A stretch of 64,000 nucleotides of DNA. Origin: an uncultured Flammeovirgaceae bacterium (GTDB lineage: Bacteria; Bacteroidota; Bacteroidia; Cytophagales; Cyclobacteriaceae). Each line of letters opens with the position of its first letter. Within the stretch, counting starts at the first letter, position 1. The DNA lies in assembly GCA_913045135.1 (NCBI GenBank), contig CAJWQD010000003.1, positions 1-64,000 on the forward strand, written 5' to 3'. Under the pieces are notes generated by a model that worked only from the letters and a program-made list of their open reading frames with translations, was not told the origin of the DNA and ran no database searches. Positions 18,831-27,815 of the stretch are shown here, piece after piece. The translations under genes and the position numbers were made by a program.

Positions 18831-21017
18831 ATGGATTACAATGTCTTTATAAATAACAAATGCAAGTCGTTAAAAAGCATATTGATCATACTTCTATTAT
18901 TAGGACCAATCGCATGTTCCGAACAGGAGCAATGGGTAGCCGATAAAGAGGAAGACTTAAGCCCATTTGCACCACCAGTGTCTTATCGTGAGGCTAGAGA
19001 CAAAGCTGATAGCATAGTATCTTTAATGTCTCTAGAAGAAAAAATTGAGATGATTGGAGGAAGGGACATTTTTTTCACGAAAGGATATGAAAAATATGGT
19101 ATCCCGCCTATAAGATTTTCTGATGCCACACAAGGAATTAGTCTCATAGATTATACAGATCACTTGGACAGGTCAGTTGCGTTTCCAGCACCTATTATGC
19201 TTGCCAGTACTTGGAATCGAGAATTGGCGCATCGTTATGCTAAAAGTATCGGTGAGGAGGCTCGTGCGGGTGGTATAACAGTTTTACTCGGTCCCGGATT
19301 GAATATTTATAGAATTTCTCAGTATGGAAGAAACTTTGAATACTTTGGCGAAGATCCATTTTTGGTATCCAGAATGGTTGAAAATTACGTGATCGGATTA
19401 CAGCAGACAGGTACAGTGGCAACATTGAAACATTTTGTGGCTAACAATAGTGATTTTCGTCGCAGAACCTCTAATTCGGTGGTAGGAGAACGTGCATTAA
19501 GAGAAATCTACATGCCAGGATTTGAAGCAGGTATTGAGTCGGGTGCAATGGCTGTCATGACTGCTTTCAATCAAGTTAACGGAAAATATGCCCCTCAAAG
19601 TAAATATGTGGTTAACAAATTACTCCGAGGCGATTTAGGATTTAAGTGGCTGGTGATGAGTGATTGGTTATCTATCTGGAATGCAGAGGAGGCATTAACC
19701 TCAGGTTTGGATTTAGATATGCCAGGAGAGTCTGAGGATGGAGTTTATGGTGTTGATGATCCAGAGAAATACCTGCGTCAAGAAGCAGAACAACTGGTTG
19801 AGCTGGGTAGGGTAAGCCAATCGGATATTGATCCAATGGTCTCTAATATTTTGACCACAATTTTTGCAATGCAAATGCCTAAACCCTCTGACAAAGAGCT
19901 GAGCTACCTTGATAATTATAGGCAGCATGAACAAATTGCACTTGAGACTGCAAGAGAGGGCGTAGTTCTTCTCAAAAATGAGAGTCTTTTTCCTTTCAAA
20001 CCACAGAAAGGTCAATATATTCAGGTTATCGGGGATTATGTTGATTCACTTGCCGTAGGTGGAGGGTCTGCGTATGTTATTGGATATAATCAAATTAATT
20101 TATTAACTGCTTTAAAGGCGGAGTTGGGAGAGGCTGTCAGGTATTCCCAGAATCCCTCGGATGAAAAGATAAAAAATGCATCCTTAGTATTATATACAGT
20201 AGCTACTTATGATAGTGAGGGCTCAGATGTATCTTTTGATCTAAAATCACGCGATAATAATGAGATCAATAGACTTACCCGACTCAATGATAATGTTGGG
20301 GTGATAATTTATACGGGTGGTGGTAGAAATATGTCGTTATGGAATGATGAGGTAGAAGCTATTTTGTACGGCTGGTACCCAGGACAAATAGGTAATCAAG
20401 CCATTGCAGAAATAATAAGTGGCGCTACTAATCCATCAGGAAAGCTACCAATCACAATAGAAAGGCATTTTGAAGACTCTCCTGGATTTCCATATCTTCC
20501 TGATGGTGAGGAGTTATATGATGATTTCGAATTTGATTTTGATCTAGATCACCCCATTCATGATATTTTTTATGATGAGGATATTTTTGTTGGATATCGA
20601 TGGTATGAATTAAAAAATATCAAGCCATTGTATCCTTTTGGTTTTGGATTGTCATTTTCCGATTTTAGCTACGAAAATCTCCGAGTGTTTAAGCAAGAAT
20701 ATCAATCTGGTGAAGATGTCTTGGTGAAGGTAAGCGTTACAAATACAAGCGATATCGCTGGTAAAGAAATAGTGCAGCTATATGTGCGTGATGTTGAAGC
20801 TAGTATTGCACGTCCTTTTAAAGAGTTAAAAGGTTTTCGAAAGGTAGAATTTGCTCCGAAAGCAACAAAAGAATTGATTTTTAAGTTGACCCAAAGAGAT
20901 TTTTCATTCTGGGATGAAAACACGAGTAGGTGGAAATTGGAGCCTGGTACATTTGAAATTATCGTTGGGTCTTCCTCTCAGAATGTACCTCTTACTGCAA
21001 AAGTTAATATCATTTGA
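18831..21017 (+). CDS. Second GH3 beta-glycosidase, lipoprotein
   Basis: 728 residues. Lipobox Cys29 (LLGPIACSEQE). The GH3 barrel holds KHFVANNSDFRRR and the nucleophile Asp278 in VMSDWLSIWN; the probable acid/base is Glu463 in YDSEGSDVSFDL. A fibronectin III-like domain closes the protein. It is clearly diverged from the preceding GH3: loop sequences and the residue after the nucleophile differ (Trp instead of Cys), so a different linkage or sugar is likely. The barrel stretch between RISQYGRNFEYFGEDP and KHFVANN is shorter than in its neighbour. Start at 18831 fits the signal peptide and lies 59 bases after the previous stop. Confidence 0.92.
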   Translation: MDYNVFINNKCKSLKSILIILLLLGPIACSEQEQWVADKEEDLSPFAPPVSYREARDKADSIVSLMSLEEKIEMIGGRDIFFTKGYEKYGIPPIRFSDATQGISLIDYTDHLDRSVAFPAPIMLASTWNRELAHRYAKSIGEEARAGGITVLLGPGLNIYRISQYGRNFEYFGEDPFLVSRMVENYVIGLQQTGTVATLKHFVANNSDFRRRTSNSVVGERALREIYMPGFEAGIESGAMAVMTAFNQVNGKYAPQSKYVVNKLLRGDLGFKWLVMSDWLSIWNAEEALTSGLDLDMPGESEDGVYGVDDPEKYLRQEAEQLVELGRVSQSDIDPMVSNILTTIFAMQMPKPSDKELSYLDNYRQHEQIALETAREGVVLLKNESLFPFKPQKGQYIQVIGDYVDSLAVGGGSAYVIGYNQINLLTALKAELGEAVRYSQNPSDEKIKNASLVLYTVATYDSEGSDVSFDLKSRDNNEINRLTRLNDNVGVIIYTGGGRNMSLWNDEVEAILYGWYPGQIGNQAIAEIISGATNPSGKLPITIERHFEDSPGFPYLPDGEELYDDFEFDFDLDHPIHDIFYDEDIFVGYRWYELKNIKPLYPFGFGLSFSDFSYENLRVFKQEYQSGEDVLVKVSVTNTSDIAGKEIVQLYVRDVEASIARPFKELKGFRKVEFAPKATKELIFKLTQRDFSFWDENTSRWKLEPGTFEIIVGSSSQNVPLTAKVNII

Positions 21018-21148
21018 TTAGGAATATGAGAATAAATTTGATTCTGTTTATTTTATTTTTTTTCAATTGACCAATGTTCAACACATGCGAGAGCTTTTTA
21101 TCACAAGTCAATATATTCACTGTCCTGAGGTACTAAACGAAGACTGAT

Positions 21149-22534
21149 ATGTTCAATAAAATAAAAGGATCCCTATTTAGAAGCGCACTTATCGCATCAC
21201 TCGGCGGACTGTTGTTCGGCTTTGATACTGCAGTAATTTCGGGTGCAGAGGCTACTTTGAGTGATATTTATTTACCCGTATACAAATCGTTGGCTAACCA
21301 TTTTGGAAGTTTAAATTTCTGGCATGGCTTCACTGTTGCCAGTGCTTTGATCGGAACAATTATTGGCTCCATTGCTTTTGGAAGGCCTGCAGATCGGTAT
21401 GGTAGACGGTCAATGCTATTTCTGATAGGAGCTTTATATATGATATCTGCATTGGGAAGTGCTTTTGCCTTTGATTGGTGGTTTTTTGTAGTTATGCGAT
21501 TGATTGGTGGAATCGCTGTTGGAGGTTCATCGGTGGTGTCACCTATGTACAATGCAGAAATTTCACCTGCTAGTTCGAGAGGGCGTTTGGTAGCACTTAC
21601 CCAGTTCAATGTGGTTTTGGGTATAATGCTTGCTTACCTCTCTAACTATTGGATCAATGAACTTAATTTAGGAGATATGACTTGGAGATGGATGTTTGGA
21701 GTGGAGGCAGTTCCTGCCTTGCTATTTTTTGTTTTCATGTTCCTCAATCCAAGAAGTCCTCGTTGGTTGATCAGTCGTGGTTTAGTAAAGGAAGCAAAAA
21801 TCATTATCGAACAACTTGGTTCGGACATTGGAGATGTGAATAAGGAGGTAAAAGAAATTCAGAATTCGTTACTTGCTGAAAATACAGCTAAGTCTGAGCG
21901 GTTCTTTCAAAAACGTTATTTTATACCAATATCATTGGCTGTATCAATTGCGATGTTTAACCAATTATCAGGCATTAATGCCATATTATATTATGCACCC
22001 CGAGTGTTTGAAATGGCAGGATTTGAAAAGTCTGGAGCGATGCTCAGCTCACTCGGGATTGGGTTTGTTATGCTTATTTTTACTTTAATTGCCTTGGTGA
22101 TTATTGATCATTTCGGTCGAAAAAATTTAATGATATGGGGATCCATTGGCTATATATTAAGTCTTACTGCTATTGCAGTCACTTTCTATTCCAATGGTAC
22201 TGATTTTACCTATATTGGTAGCATGGTGGTTTTAATTAGCATCATGATCTTCATAGCTGCTCATGGTTTTGGACAAGGTGCAGTTATCTGGGTGTTTATT
22301 AGCGAAATATTTCCCAATAAGGTTAGAGCAAGGGGGCAGTCACTTGGCAGTTTTACGCATTGGTTTATGGCTGCAGTAATTTCATGGACATTTCCGGTTT
22401 TTGCAGAATTTTCGGGTGGGCATGTATTCACCTTTTATATGATTTGTATGATATTACAGCTATTGTGGGTAGTATTTAAAATGCCAGAAACCAAGGGAGT
22501 GCCTCTGGAACAACTGGAAAAACAATGGCACTGA
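21149..22534 (+). CDS. MFS sugar porter (sugar:H+ symporter, XylE-like)
   Basis: 461 residues, twelve predicted membrane helices of the inner membrane. Sugar-porter signatures are all present: LFGFDTAVISGAE in helix 1, GRPADRYGRRSML between helices 2 and 3, SPMYNAEISPASSRGRLV after helix 4, QLSGINAILYYAPRVF in helix 7, WVFISEIFPNKVRARGQS and the C-terminal PETKGVPLEQLE. It probably brings a monosaccharide from the periplasm (fructose, xylose, glucose or similar) into the cytoplasm by proton symport. It lies within the PUL, 131 bases after the second GH3 gene, and 22 bases precede the GH32 start. Confidence 0.93.
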   Translation: MFNKIKGSLFRSALIASLGGLLFGFDTAVISGAEATLSDIYLPVYKSLANHFGSLNFWHGFTVASALIGTIIGSIAFGRPADRYGRRSMLFLIGALYMISALGSAFAFDWWFFVVMRLIGGIAVGGSSVVSPMYNAEISPASSRGRLVALTQFNVVLGIMLAYLSNYWINELNLGDMTWRWMFGVEAVPALLFFVFMFLNPRSPRWLISRGLVKEAKIIIEQLGSDIGDVNKEVKEIQNSLLAENTAKSERFFQKRYFIPISLAVSIAMFNQLSGINAILYYAPRVFEMAGFEKSGAMLSSLGIGFVMLIFTLIALVIIDHFGRKNLMIWGSIGYILSLTAIAVTFYSNGTDFTYIGSMVVLISIMIFIAAHGFGQGAVIWVFISEIFPNKVRARGQSLGSFTHWFMAAVISWTFPVFAEFSGGHVFTFYMICMILQLLWVVFKMPETKGVPLEQLEKQWH

Positions 22535-22556
22535 TTTGAAACTTAATCTTCAATTT

Positions 22557-24152
22557 ATGAAAAATATTAATTTCTTGATATGTGCTTGGCTAACATTAAG
22601 TTTCGTTCATGCGCAGCACGATGAATTCAATGTTCGAGTTATAGCGGATCACATATATGCTGAGCATTTGTATAGAGATAAATTATTGAAGGACCCTTAT
22701 CGACCTCTATATCATTACGTAATTCCGGAGGGTATGGCTCATCCATTTGATCCAAATGGGGCGTTCTATTGGAAAGGCAGATATCACCTTTTCTACATAA
22801 TACAGACAGTGAGACCGAAACCATTTTATCGAGGTGATGCGTGGGCACACATATCGAGTCATGATTTGATTCATTGGAAACAACATCCCACAGCTCTAAA
22901 ACCAACTGATGACACACCAGAACGAGCTATATATAGTGGTAATATGTTTTTGAACAAAAAGGGCATTCCGACAATCATGTATCAAGGATTGGGTGCTGGA
23001 AATAGTATTGCAATAAGTGCCGGTGATGACTGGTTAGATTATTGGGATCGTCATCCTAATAATCCGGTAATACCCTATGCCGAATATTCTTTAGACAATG
23101 ATGGAGCCGAGTATCGAACGATTCTAGATAAAATGCCAGACTATGGGCAGTATGATATATGGGATCCACATTGCTGGTTGGATGGAGATACCTATTATAC
23201 AATTACAGGTAACAACGAACTCTGGCCTGGTAAAGACGCCTTGTTTAAATCTAAAAATCTGAAGGATTGGGAACTTTTGGGTGATTTTTTTCATCATGAA
23301 CCAATAGAGGGGACGCTCGATTGTCCTGATTTTTTTCGGTTAGGTGAGAAATTTGTTCTTCTATACTTAAGAAATGGGTTAGAATATGTAATTGGTGATT
23401 TTAAGGCTGAGCAGTTTTATCCAGAAAAACGAGGAACTATGACATGGAACATTGGGGCTGGATATGCTCCCGAAAGCTTGGTGGATTATAAGGGTCGTAG
23501 GATTATGTGGGCAGCACTCAATGATAGTCGTACGGGCTGGGGGGATATAGATAATTTCATTACTAAACATGCATGGGCCGGTACTCTGACCCTTCCGAGG
23601 GAACTATCGCTTGATGAAAATAATAATCTTAAAATTAAACCCATTGATGAGCTAAAGGTATTAAGATATGATTCCATCAAAATTGAAAATCTTAATGTCA
23701 ATGAGGAGATGGTGCTCGAGAAGATTAGAGGAAACTCAATGGAGCTAAAATTATCAATAAATCCTCGAAAAGCTGAATATTTGGGAATAAAGGTCTGTGC
23801 ATCAGTTGATGGACAAGAGGAAACAGTTTTGACATATTATCCATCAAAAAACGAATTTAAAATAGACCTTACAAAATCCTCATTAAATAATGAGTACATG
23901 GAGGGATATTTGTGGGAAAAAGATAAAATTCAAAAAGCGAAATTATCACTTGGACGAAATGAAAACCTTGACCTTAGAATTTTTATAGATCGTTCGGTGA
24001 TTGAGGTTTTTGTTAATGAAAAGCTCGCATTAGTACAAAGGATTTATCCAGTGATGAAGGAGAGCGATCAGGTGATACTTTTTAGTAATGGTGGAAGTAT
24101 TCAGGTTCCAATATTGGAGAGTTGGAAACTTCATCCATCTAATCCATATTAA
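22557..24152 (+). CDS. GH32-family protein with altered catalytic motifs
   Basis: 531 residues with a Sec signal (MKNINFLICAWLTLSFVHA, then QH); periplasmic. An upstream TTG at 22536 is less likely because it would place extra residues before the signal. Five-bladed propeller plus C-terminal beta-sandwich typical of GH32. The nucleophile motif HPFDPNGAFYW (Asp65) is intact. The usual RDP reads WDP (Asp203 in DIWDPHCW), and the usual EC acid/base motif reads LDCPDFF, placing Asp255 where Glu is normal. It may thus be a slow or differently specialised fructosidase, a fructosyltransferase, or a binding protein. Family call firm; activity uncertain. Confidence 0.88.
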   Translation: MKNINFLICAWLTLSFVHAQHDEFNVRVIADHIYAEHLYRDKLLKDPYRPLYHYVIPEGMAHPFDPNGAFYWKGRYHLFYIIQTVRPKPFYRGDAWAHISSHDLIHWKQHPTALKPTDDTPERAIYSGNMFLNKKGIPTIMYQGLGAGNSIAISAGDDWLDYWDRHPNNPVIPYAEYSLDNDGAEYRTILDKMPDYGQYDIWDPHCWLDGDTYYTITGNNELWPGKDALFKSKNLKDWELLGDFFHHEPIEGTLDCPDFFRLGEKFVLLYLRNGLEYVIGDFKAEQFYPEKRGTMTWNIGAGYAPESLVDYKGRRIMWAALNDSRTGWGDIDNFITKHAWAGTLTLPRELSLDENNNLKIKPIDELKVLRYDSIKIENLNVNEEMVLEKIRGNSMELKLSINPRKAEYLGIKVCASVDGQEETVLTYYPSKNEFKIDLTKSSLNNEYMEGYLWEKDKIQKAKLSLGRNENLDLRIFIDRSVIEVFVNEKLALVQRIYPVMKESDQVILFSNGGSIQVPILESWKLHPSNPY

Positions 24153-24154
24153 TT

Positions 24155-25207
24155 ATGAAAAAGTTATTTCTAATATTTTCATATTTATGTGCCTTGAATG
24201 CTTTGTCACAAGAGTGCAATATTGTTGAATTAATTCGCAGCACAGGAATTGATAAGTATTCAGATATTACATATTTGTCTATGAAGAAGCACCCTGAATT
24301 GGATGATGTGAAAAACTATTTCTTTAACACCAAAGATTGTAAGTGTTTTGAGGGAGGGTCATATTTTGTGGGTTTGAAAGATATGGGGGCTAAAAATTTG
24401 ATAGTTAACCTACAGGGAGGAGGAGCATGCTGGTCAGGTTTTTTTGAATGTAAGGAAGATGTTGACATTGAGGAATTTGAAAGCGTTGAGAAAGATCTTC
24501 ATAAACCGAATACAGTACTCTCATGGAATACAACCTTCATTCCGTATTGTGACGGAAGCAACTACATGGGTGATAATACGGTGGATTATGATGAAAATGG
24601 AATAACAGATCATAGTCATTGGGGAATCAGGCACCTTAGTGCTGGACTCAATCTGGCCAAATCTGAGCTGGAAGAGCCAGATAAAATTCTCATTACTGGA
24701 TGCAGTGCTGGTGGATATGGTACATTTCCTGCCATGTTACTGGCAAGATTAAAATTCCCAAATGCTAGAATTTATGTGCTAAATGAAAGTGGTCCAGGTA
24801 TGACTGATGCTAATAAGAATGGTATATGGGATTTGGTTAGGGAGAATTGGGGTATGGATGAGTGGTTGCCAAATCAATTTGATGAAGGTCAGAACTCACT
24901 ACTCCCACTTTATAGTTGGATGCTGGGGCATGATCCCCTGATCAAGGTAGCAGTATTTTCAAGTTACCATGATGCGGTGCTGGCGAATGAATTTCTGGGC
25001 ATTACTGGGACGGAATTCAAAAATCGTTTATTGAAGGATTCTGAGATCATTCAACAGGAATTTCCAGATCGGTTCAAAAGATTTTTTATTAAGGAAGACT
25101 CACATTGTGTAGAGGATTACTTTTATGAAATAGACGGAATCTCTTATGCCGAATGGGTAAGACATTTTGTAAATGATGATACTGACTGGATAGATATAAT
25201 GGAATAG
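24155..25207 (+). CDS. Pectin acetylesterase / Notum-like carboxylesterase
   Basis: 350 residues with a Sec signal (residues 1-18, ending LNALSQ). An alpha/beta-hydrolase of the PAE/Notum family: the oxyanion stretch NLIVNLQGGGACWSG near 87, nucleophile Ser184 in GCSAGGYG and a C-terminal His in DSHCVEDYF. Many paired Cys residues fit a secreted, disulfide-bearing enzyme. Bacterial members are thought to remove O-acyl groups from glycans, which would expose the chain to the neighbouring glycosidases. It follows the GH32 stop by two bases and is followed by another gene after one base, so it is firmly within the operon. Confidence 0.82.
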   Translation: MKKLFLIFSYLCALNALSQECNIVELIRSTGIDKYSDITYLSMKKHPELDDVKNYFFNTKDCKCFEGGSYFVGLKDMGAKNLIVNLQGGGACWSGFFECKEDVDIEEFESVEKDLHKPNTVLSWNTTFIPYCDGSNYMGDNTVDYDENGITDHSHWGIRHLSAGLNLAKSELEEPDKILITGCSAGGYGTFPAMLLARLKFPNARIYVLNESGPGMTDANKNGIWDLVRENWGMDEWLPNQFDEGQNSLLPLYSWMLGHDPLIKVAVFSSYHDAVLANEFLGITGTEFKNRLLKDSEIIQQEFPDRFKRFFIKEDSHCVEDYFYEIDGISYAEWVRHFVNDDTDWIDIME

Positions 25208-25208
25208 T

Positions 25209-27815
25209 ATGATTAACAAAATTATTATCCTGTCGTTTATTTTGACTTCATATTTTGCATCGGGGCAAGTCCTTGTAGCCACTGAGGCAAACCATTTAAT
25301 CAAAATGGCTGCTAAGGAAGTTCGGAGGTATACATACTTGAGGACAGGTAAGTTGTTAGATATTAAATCTAACATTAATATCGATAATCAAAGGATAATA
25401 GTGGGTACGCACGATGCAAAGGTTATTAGAGAATTAACGGAATTGAGAGCACCCAAGGGGGGATTTTTTATAAAATCCGTTGACTCAAAATATGGAGAAA
25501 CTTTACTCATTTCAGGTGATACGAATATCAGTACACTTTATGCCGCATATCGATATGCAGAGCTTATTGGTTGCAGATTTTATTTACACGGAGATGTCAT
25601 CCCGGATCAAAAAATAGGTTTAAAATTTACTGGTTTTGACGAGCAAGGTCAGCCAACAACTAAAGACGAAAGGCAGTGGGAGACTCGAGGGATTCAACCA
25701 TTTCAAAACTTTCCTGCTGGATCTGTAATGTGGGGTGTTGAAGATTGGAAAATGCACATCGCCCAATTACCAAAAATGGGGATGAATTTCATAGGGCTAC
25801 ATACCTACATGTCGGATCCAGAAGATGATCACGTTGGAGACTATGGCCCAAATCTTAACGTTTGGATCGGTCACGAAAATGATCTGAATTCGGATGGAAC
25901 TGTAGATTTTGCTTATGATGCTACTTTTTTTCATACCCATCAGAAAATCATTGGATGGGGAAAGACTAATACTTCCGATCTGAAAGGAGGAGCCAATCAG
26001 CTTTTTCCCTCTAATGGATATCCCTCCGAGATCATAGGTGAATCCTATCATACCGACCAAAGTGGGTATATACGATCTTTTAAGGAGACAGGTACACTTT
26101 TCAAAAATGTATTTACCTATGCCAATCTACTGGGAGTTACTACAGCTACCGGTGTAGAGCTGCCTTTAGGTAGGGATAAAGAATCTGGTTCAGATGATTT
26201 GGTCAATGGCGTTCCTGATGTTTTACAAGATCGGTTGATCAACGAATACGGACTGGATCCTCTCTCCGATGAAGCATCCAAAGCACTATATCGGGGCATG
26301 TATCGATGGCTGATTTATAATCAGATTCCAGTTAATTATTTCTGGATTTGGACTACTGAAATCTGGATGCCCTGGGGCGGAGCCGGACGTGATTCTGAGC
26401 GTATCCAGGCAGCCAAAGATAATCTGAAAATAGCCGTAGAGGCATGGGAGGAAATGGAAGTGAAACCTTTTGATCGATTTGCACTTGGAGGTTGGGCATT
26501 TGGAGCGCAGGGTAATCCAGACGTTTTTGGTGATATTCTTCCAAGTATTCAAGATGCTTATTCTTTCATGAATCCACCCTACAATATGAAAGGGCGACAT
26601 ATGAAGACTGAAGAATGGATTGATCAGGTACCAAAAGAGCGCGTTAAATGGCCTTTTACCTGGATGGAGTATGATTATTCACTCGAACAACCTTCTTTCC
26701 ATATGTATCGGGTACTAGAAGATGGACAAATAGCATGGGAACAACATGCAGATGGATTTATGGGAGAGTTTTGGCGTACTCGGATGATCGGCCCACAGTT
26801 TGCCGCGGTAAAAGATCTGTCATGGGATTATTCGCTAACAGATAAAGAAATCATATCAGATCTTCCAATGAGTCATCAAAATAGAAATAAAAAAATTGAT
26901 CAAATATATATGGATTGGGCGATTCACGAATTCGGTAATAACGATGCAGCAAAAAGAATAGCCTCTGATATGGCAGCTTTTGAAAAACCTGATGATAATC
27001 GCTTTATGAATGTAACTAATTTCACTGAAGGAGCAGATGATATTTATTCTCAGGGATATATTACGGGGGACGACTGGGGGAGTGATCACATCTGGGGCGC
27101 ATGGGAGAATGAAGCCCCTAAACTCAATTGGATTGCTGAGTGGGAAGAATTAAGGATTACAATCGAAGGACAAGGTAATTTAGCCAGATTTGACTATTGG
27201 ATGAATACTATGAAATCTTACCGTCTAATGGCTAATATATCATCAGAAATCAATCAATATAAAATCAAAACAGATAAAGGAGCGTTGGAGAGTGCTGCTG
27301 CGCATCGTTCAAATCTAGCCAGTCTCTGGGAAAAACTCATGAGCTTGTTAGTTCAGCGAGTTCATGATGAAGTAGATTTAGGAGTCATCCTCAATCTTCA
27401 GTGGCGGTCGTGGGATAATTGGATTGTAGGTAAATACGACAGGGAATTTCTGAAGGCCGGTGGACAATTACCTGCAGATCATGCCCCCTCTATGGACTAT
27501 CAGGGAGAAGCTTTTATCACCTGTATGCCAATTAGAACACATATCCTAAATAAAGAAAATTATCAGGTCAAAGCAGTCATAATGGGACAAGTGAGCGAAG
27601 TTATCATTTATTATAGGAAGTTAGGTTCTGAGGAGTTTGAATCCTTACCCATGCTCCATGTGAAAAGGGGGGTTTATCAGATTCAACTATCTGATCAGGA
27701 TGAAGATTTTGAATGGTATGTTAAAGCCAAAACCGATCTGGGAGATGTAGTTTATCCCGCCACCGCTGGTGCAGAAACTTTATCTCAATATCAAACAGTT
27801 ATCGTATTAAACTAA
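25209..27815 (+). CDS. Large secreted putative glycosidase with GH67N/GH20b-like N-terminus
   Basis: 868 residues, Sec signal 1-19 (ending YFASGQ). Residues about 20-130 (TEANHLIKMAAKEVRRY ... QRIIVGTHDA ... LYAAYRYAELIGCRFYLHGD) resemble the small alpha/beta domain in front of alpha-glucuronidases (GH67N) and hexosaminidases (GH20b). A probable TIM barrel follows (about 150-560), with candidate acidic residues in NYFWIWTTEIWMPWGG and FTWMEYDYSLEQ, then a helical part and a C-terminal beta domain (about 760-868). The family cannot be assigned by eye. Neighbours and tight spacing make it part of the glycan pathway. Its stop shares one base with the next start. Confidence 0.65.
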   Translation: MINKIIILSFILTSYFASGQVLVATEANHLIKMAAKEVRRYTYLRTGKLLDIKSNINIDNQRIIVGTHDAKVIRELTELRAPKGGFFIKSVDSKYGETLLISGDTNISTLYAAYRYAELIGCRFYLHGDVIPDQKIGLKFTGFDEQGQPTTKDERQWETRGIQPFQNFPAGSVMWGVEDWKMHIAQLPKMGMNFIGLHTYMSDPEDDHVGDYGPNLNVWIGHENDLNSDGTVDFAYDATFFHTHQKIIGWGKTNTSDLKGGANQLFPSNGYPSEIIGESYHTDQSGYIRSFKETGTLFKNVFTYANLLGVTTATGVELPLGRDKESGSDDLVNGVPDVLQDRLINEYGLDPLSDEASKALYRGMYRWLIYNQIPVNYFWIWTTEIWMPWGGAGRDSERIQAAKDNLKIAVEAWEEMEVKPFDRFALGGWAFGAQGNPDVFGDILPSIQDAYSFMNPPYNMKGRHMKTEEWIDQVPKERVKWPFTWMEYDYSLEQPSFHMYRVLEDGQIAWEQHADGFMGEFWRTRMIGPQFAAVKDLSWDYSLTDKEIISDLPMSHQNRNKKIDQIYMDWAIHEFGNNDAAKRIASDMAAFEKPDDNRFMNVTNFTEGADDIYSQGYITGDDWGSDHIWGAWENEAPKLNWIAEWEELRITIEGQGNLARFDYWMNTMKSYRLMANISSEINQYKIKTDKGALESAAAHRSNLASLWEKLMSLLVQRVHDEVDLGVILNLQWRSWDNWIVGKYDREFLKAGGQLPADHAPSMDYQGEAFITCMPIRTHILNKENYQVKAVIMGQVSEVIIYYRKLGSEEFESLPMLHVKRGVYQIQLSDQDEDFEWYVKAKTDLGDVVYPATAGAETLSQYQTVIVLN

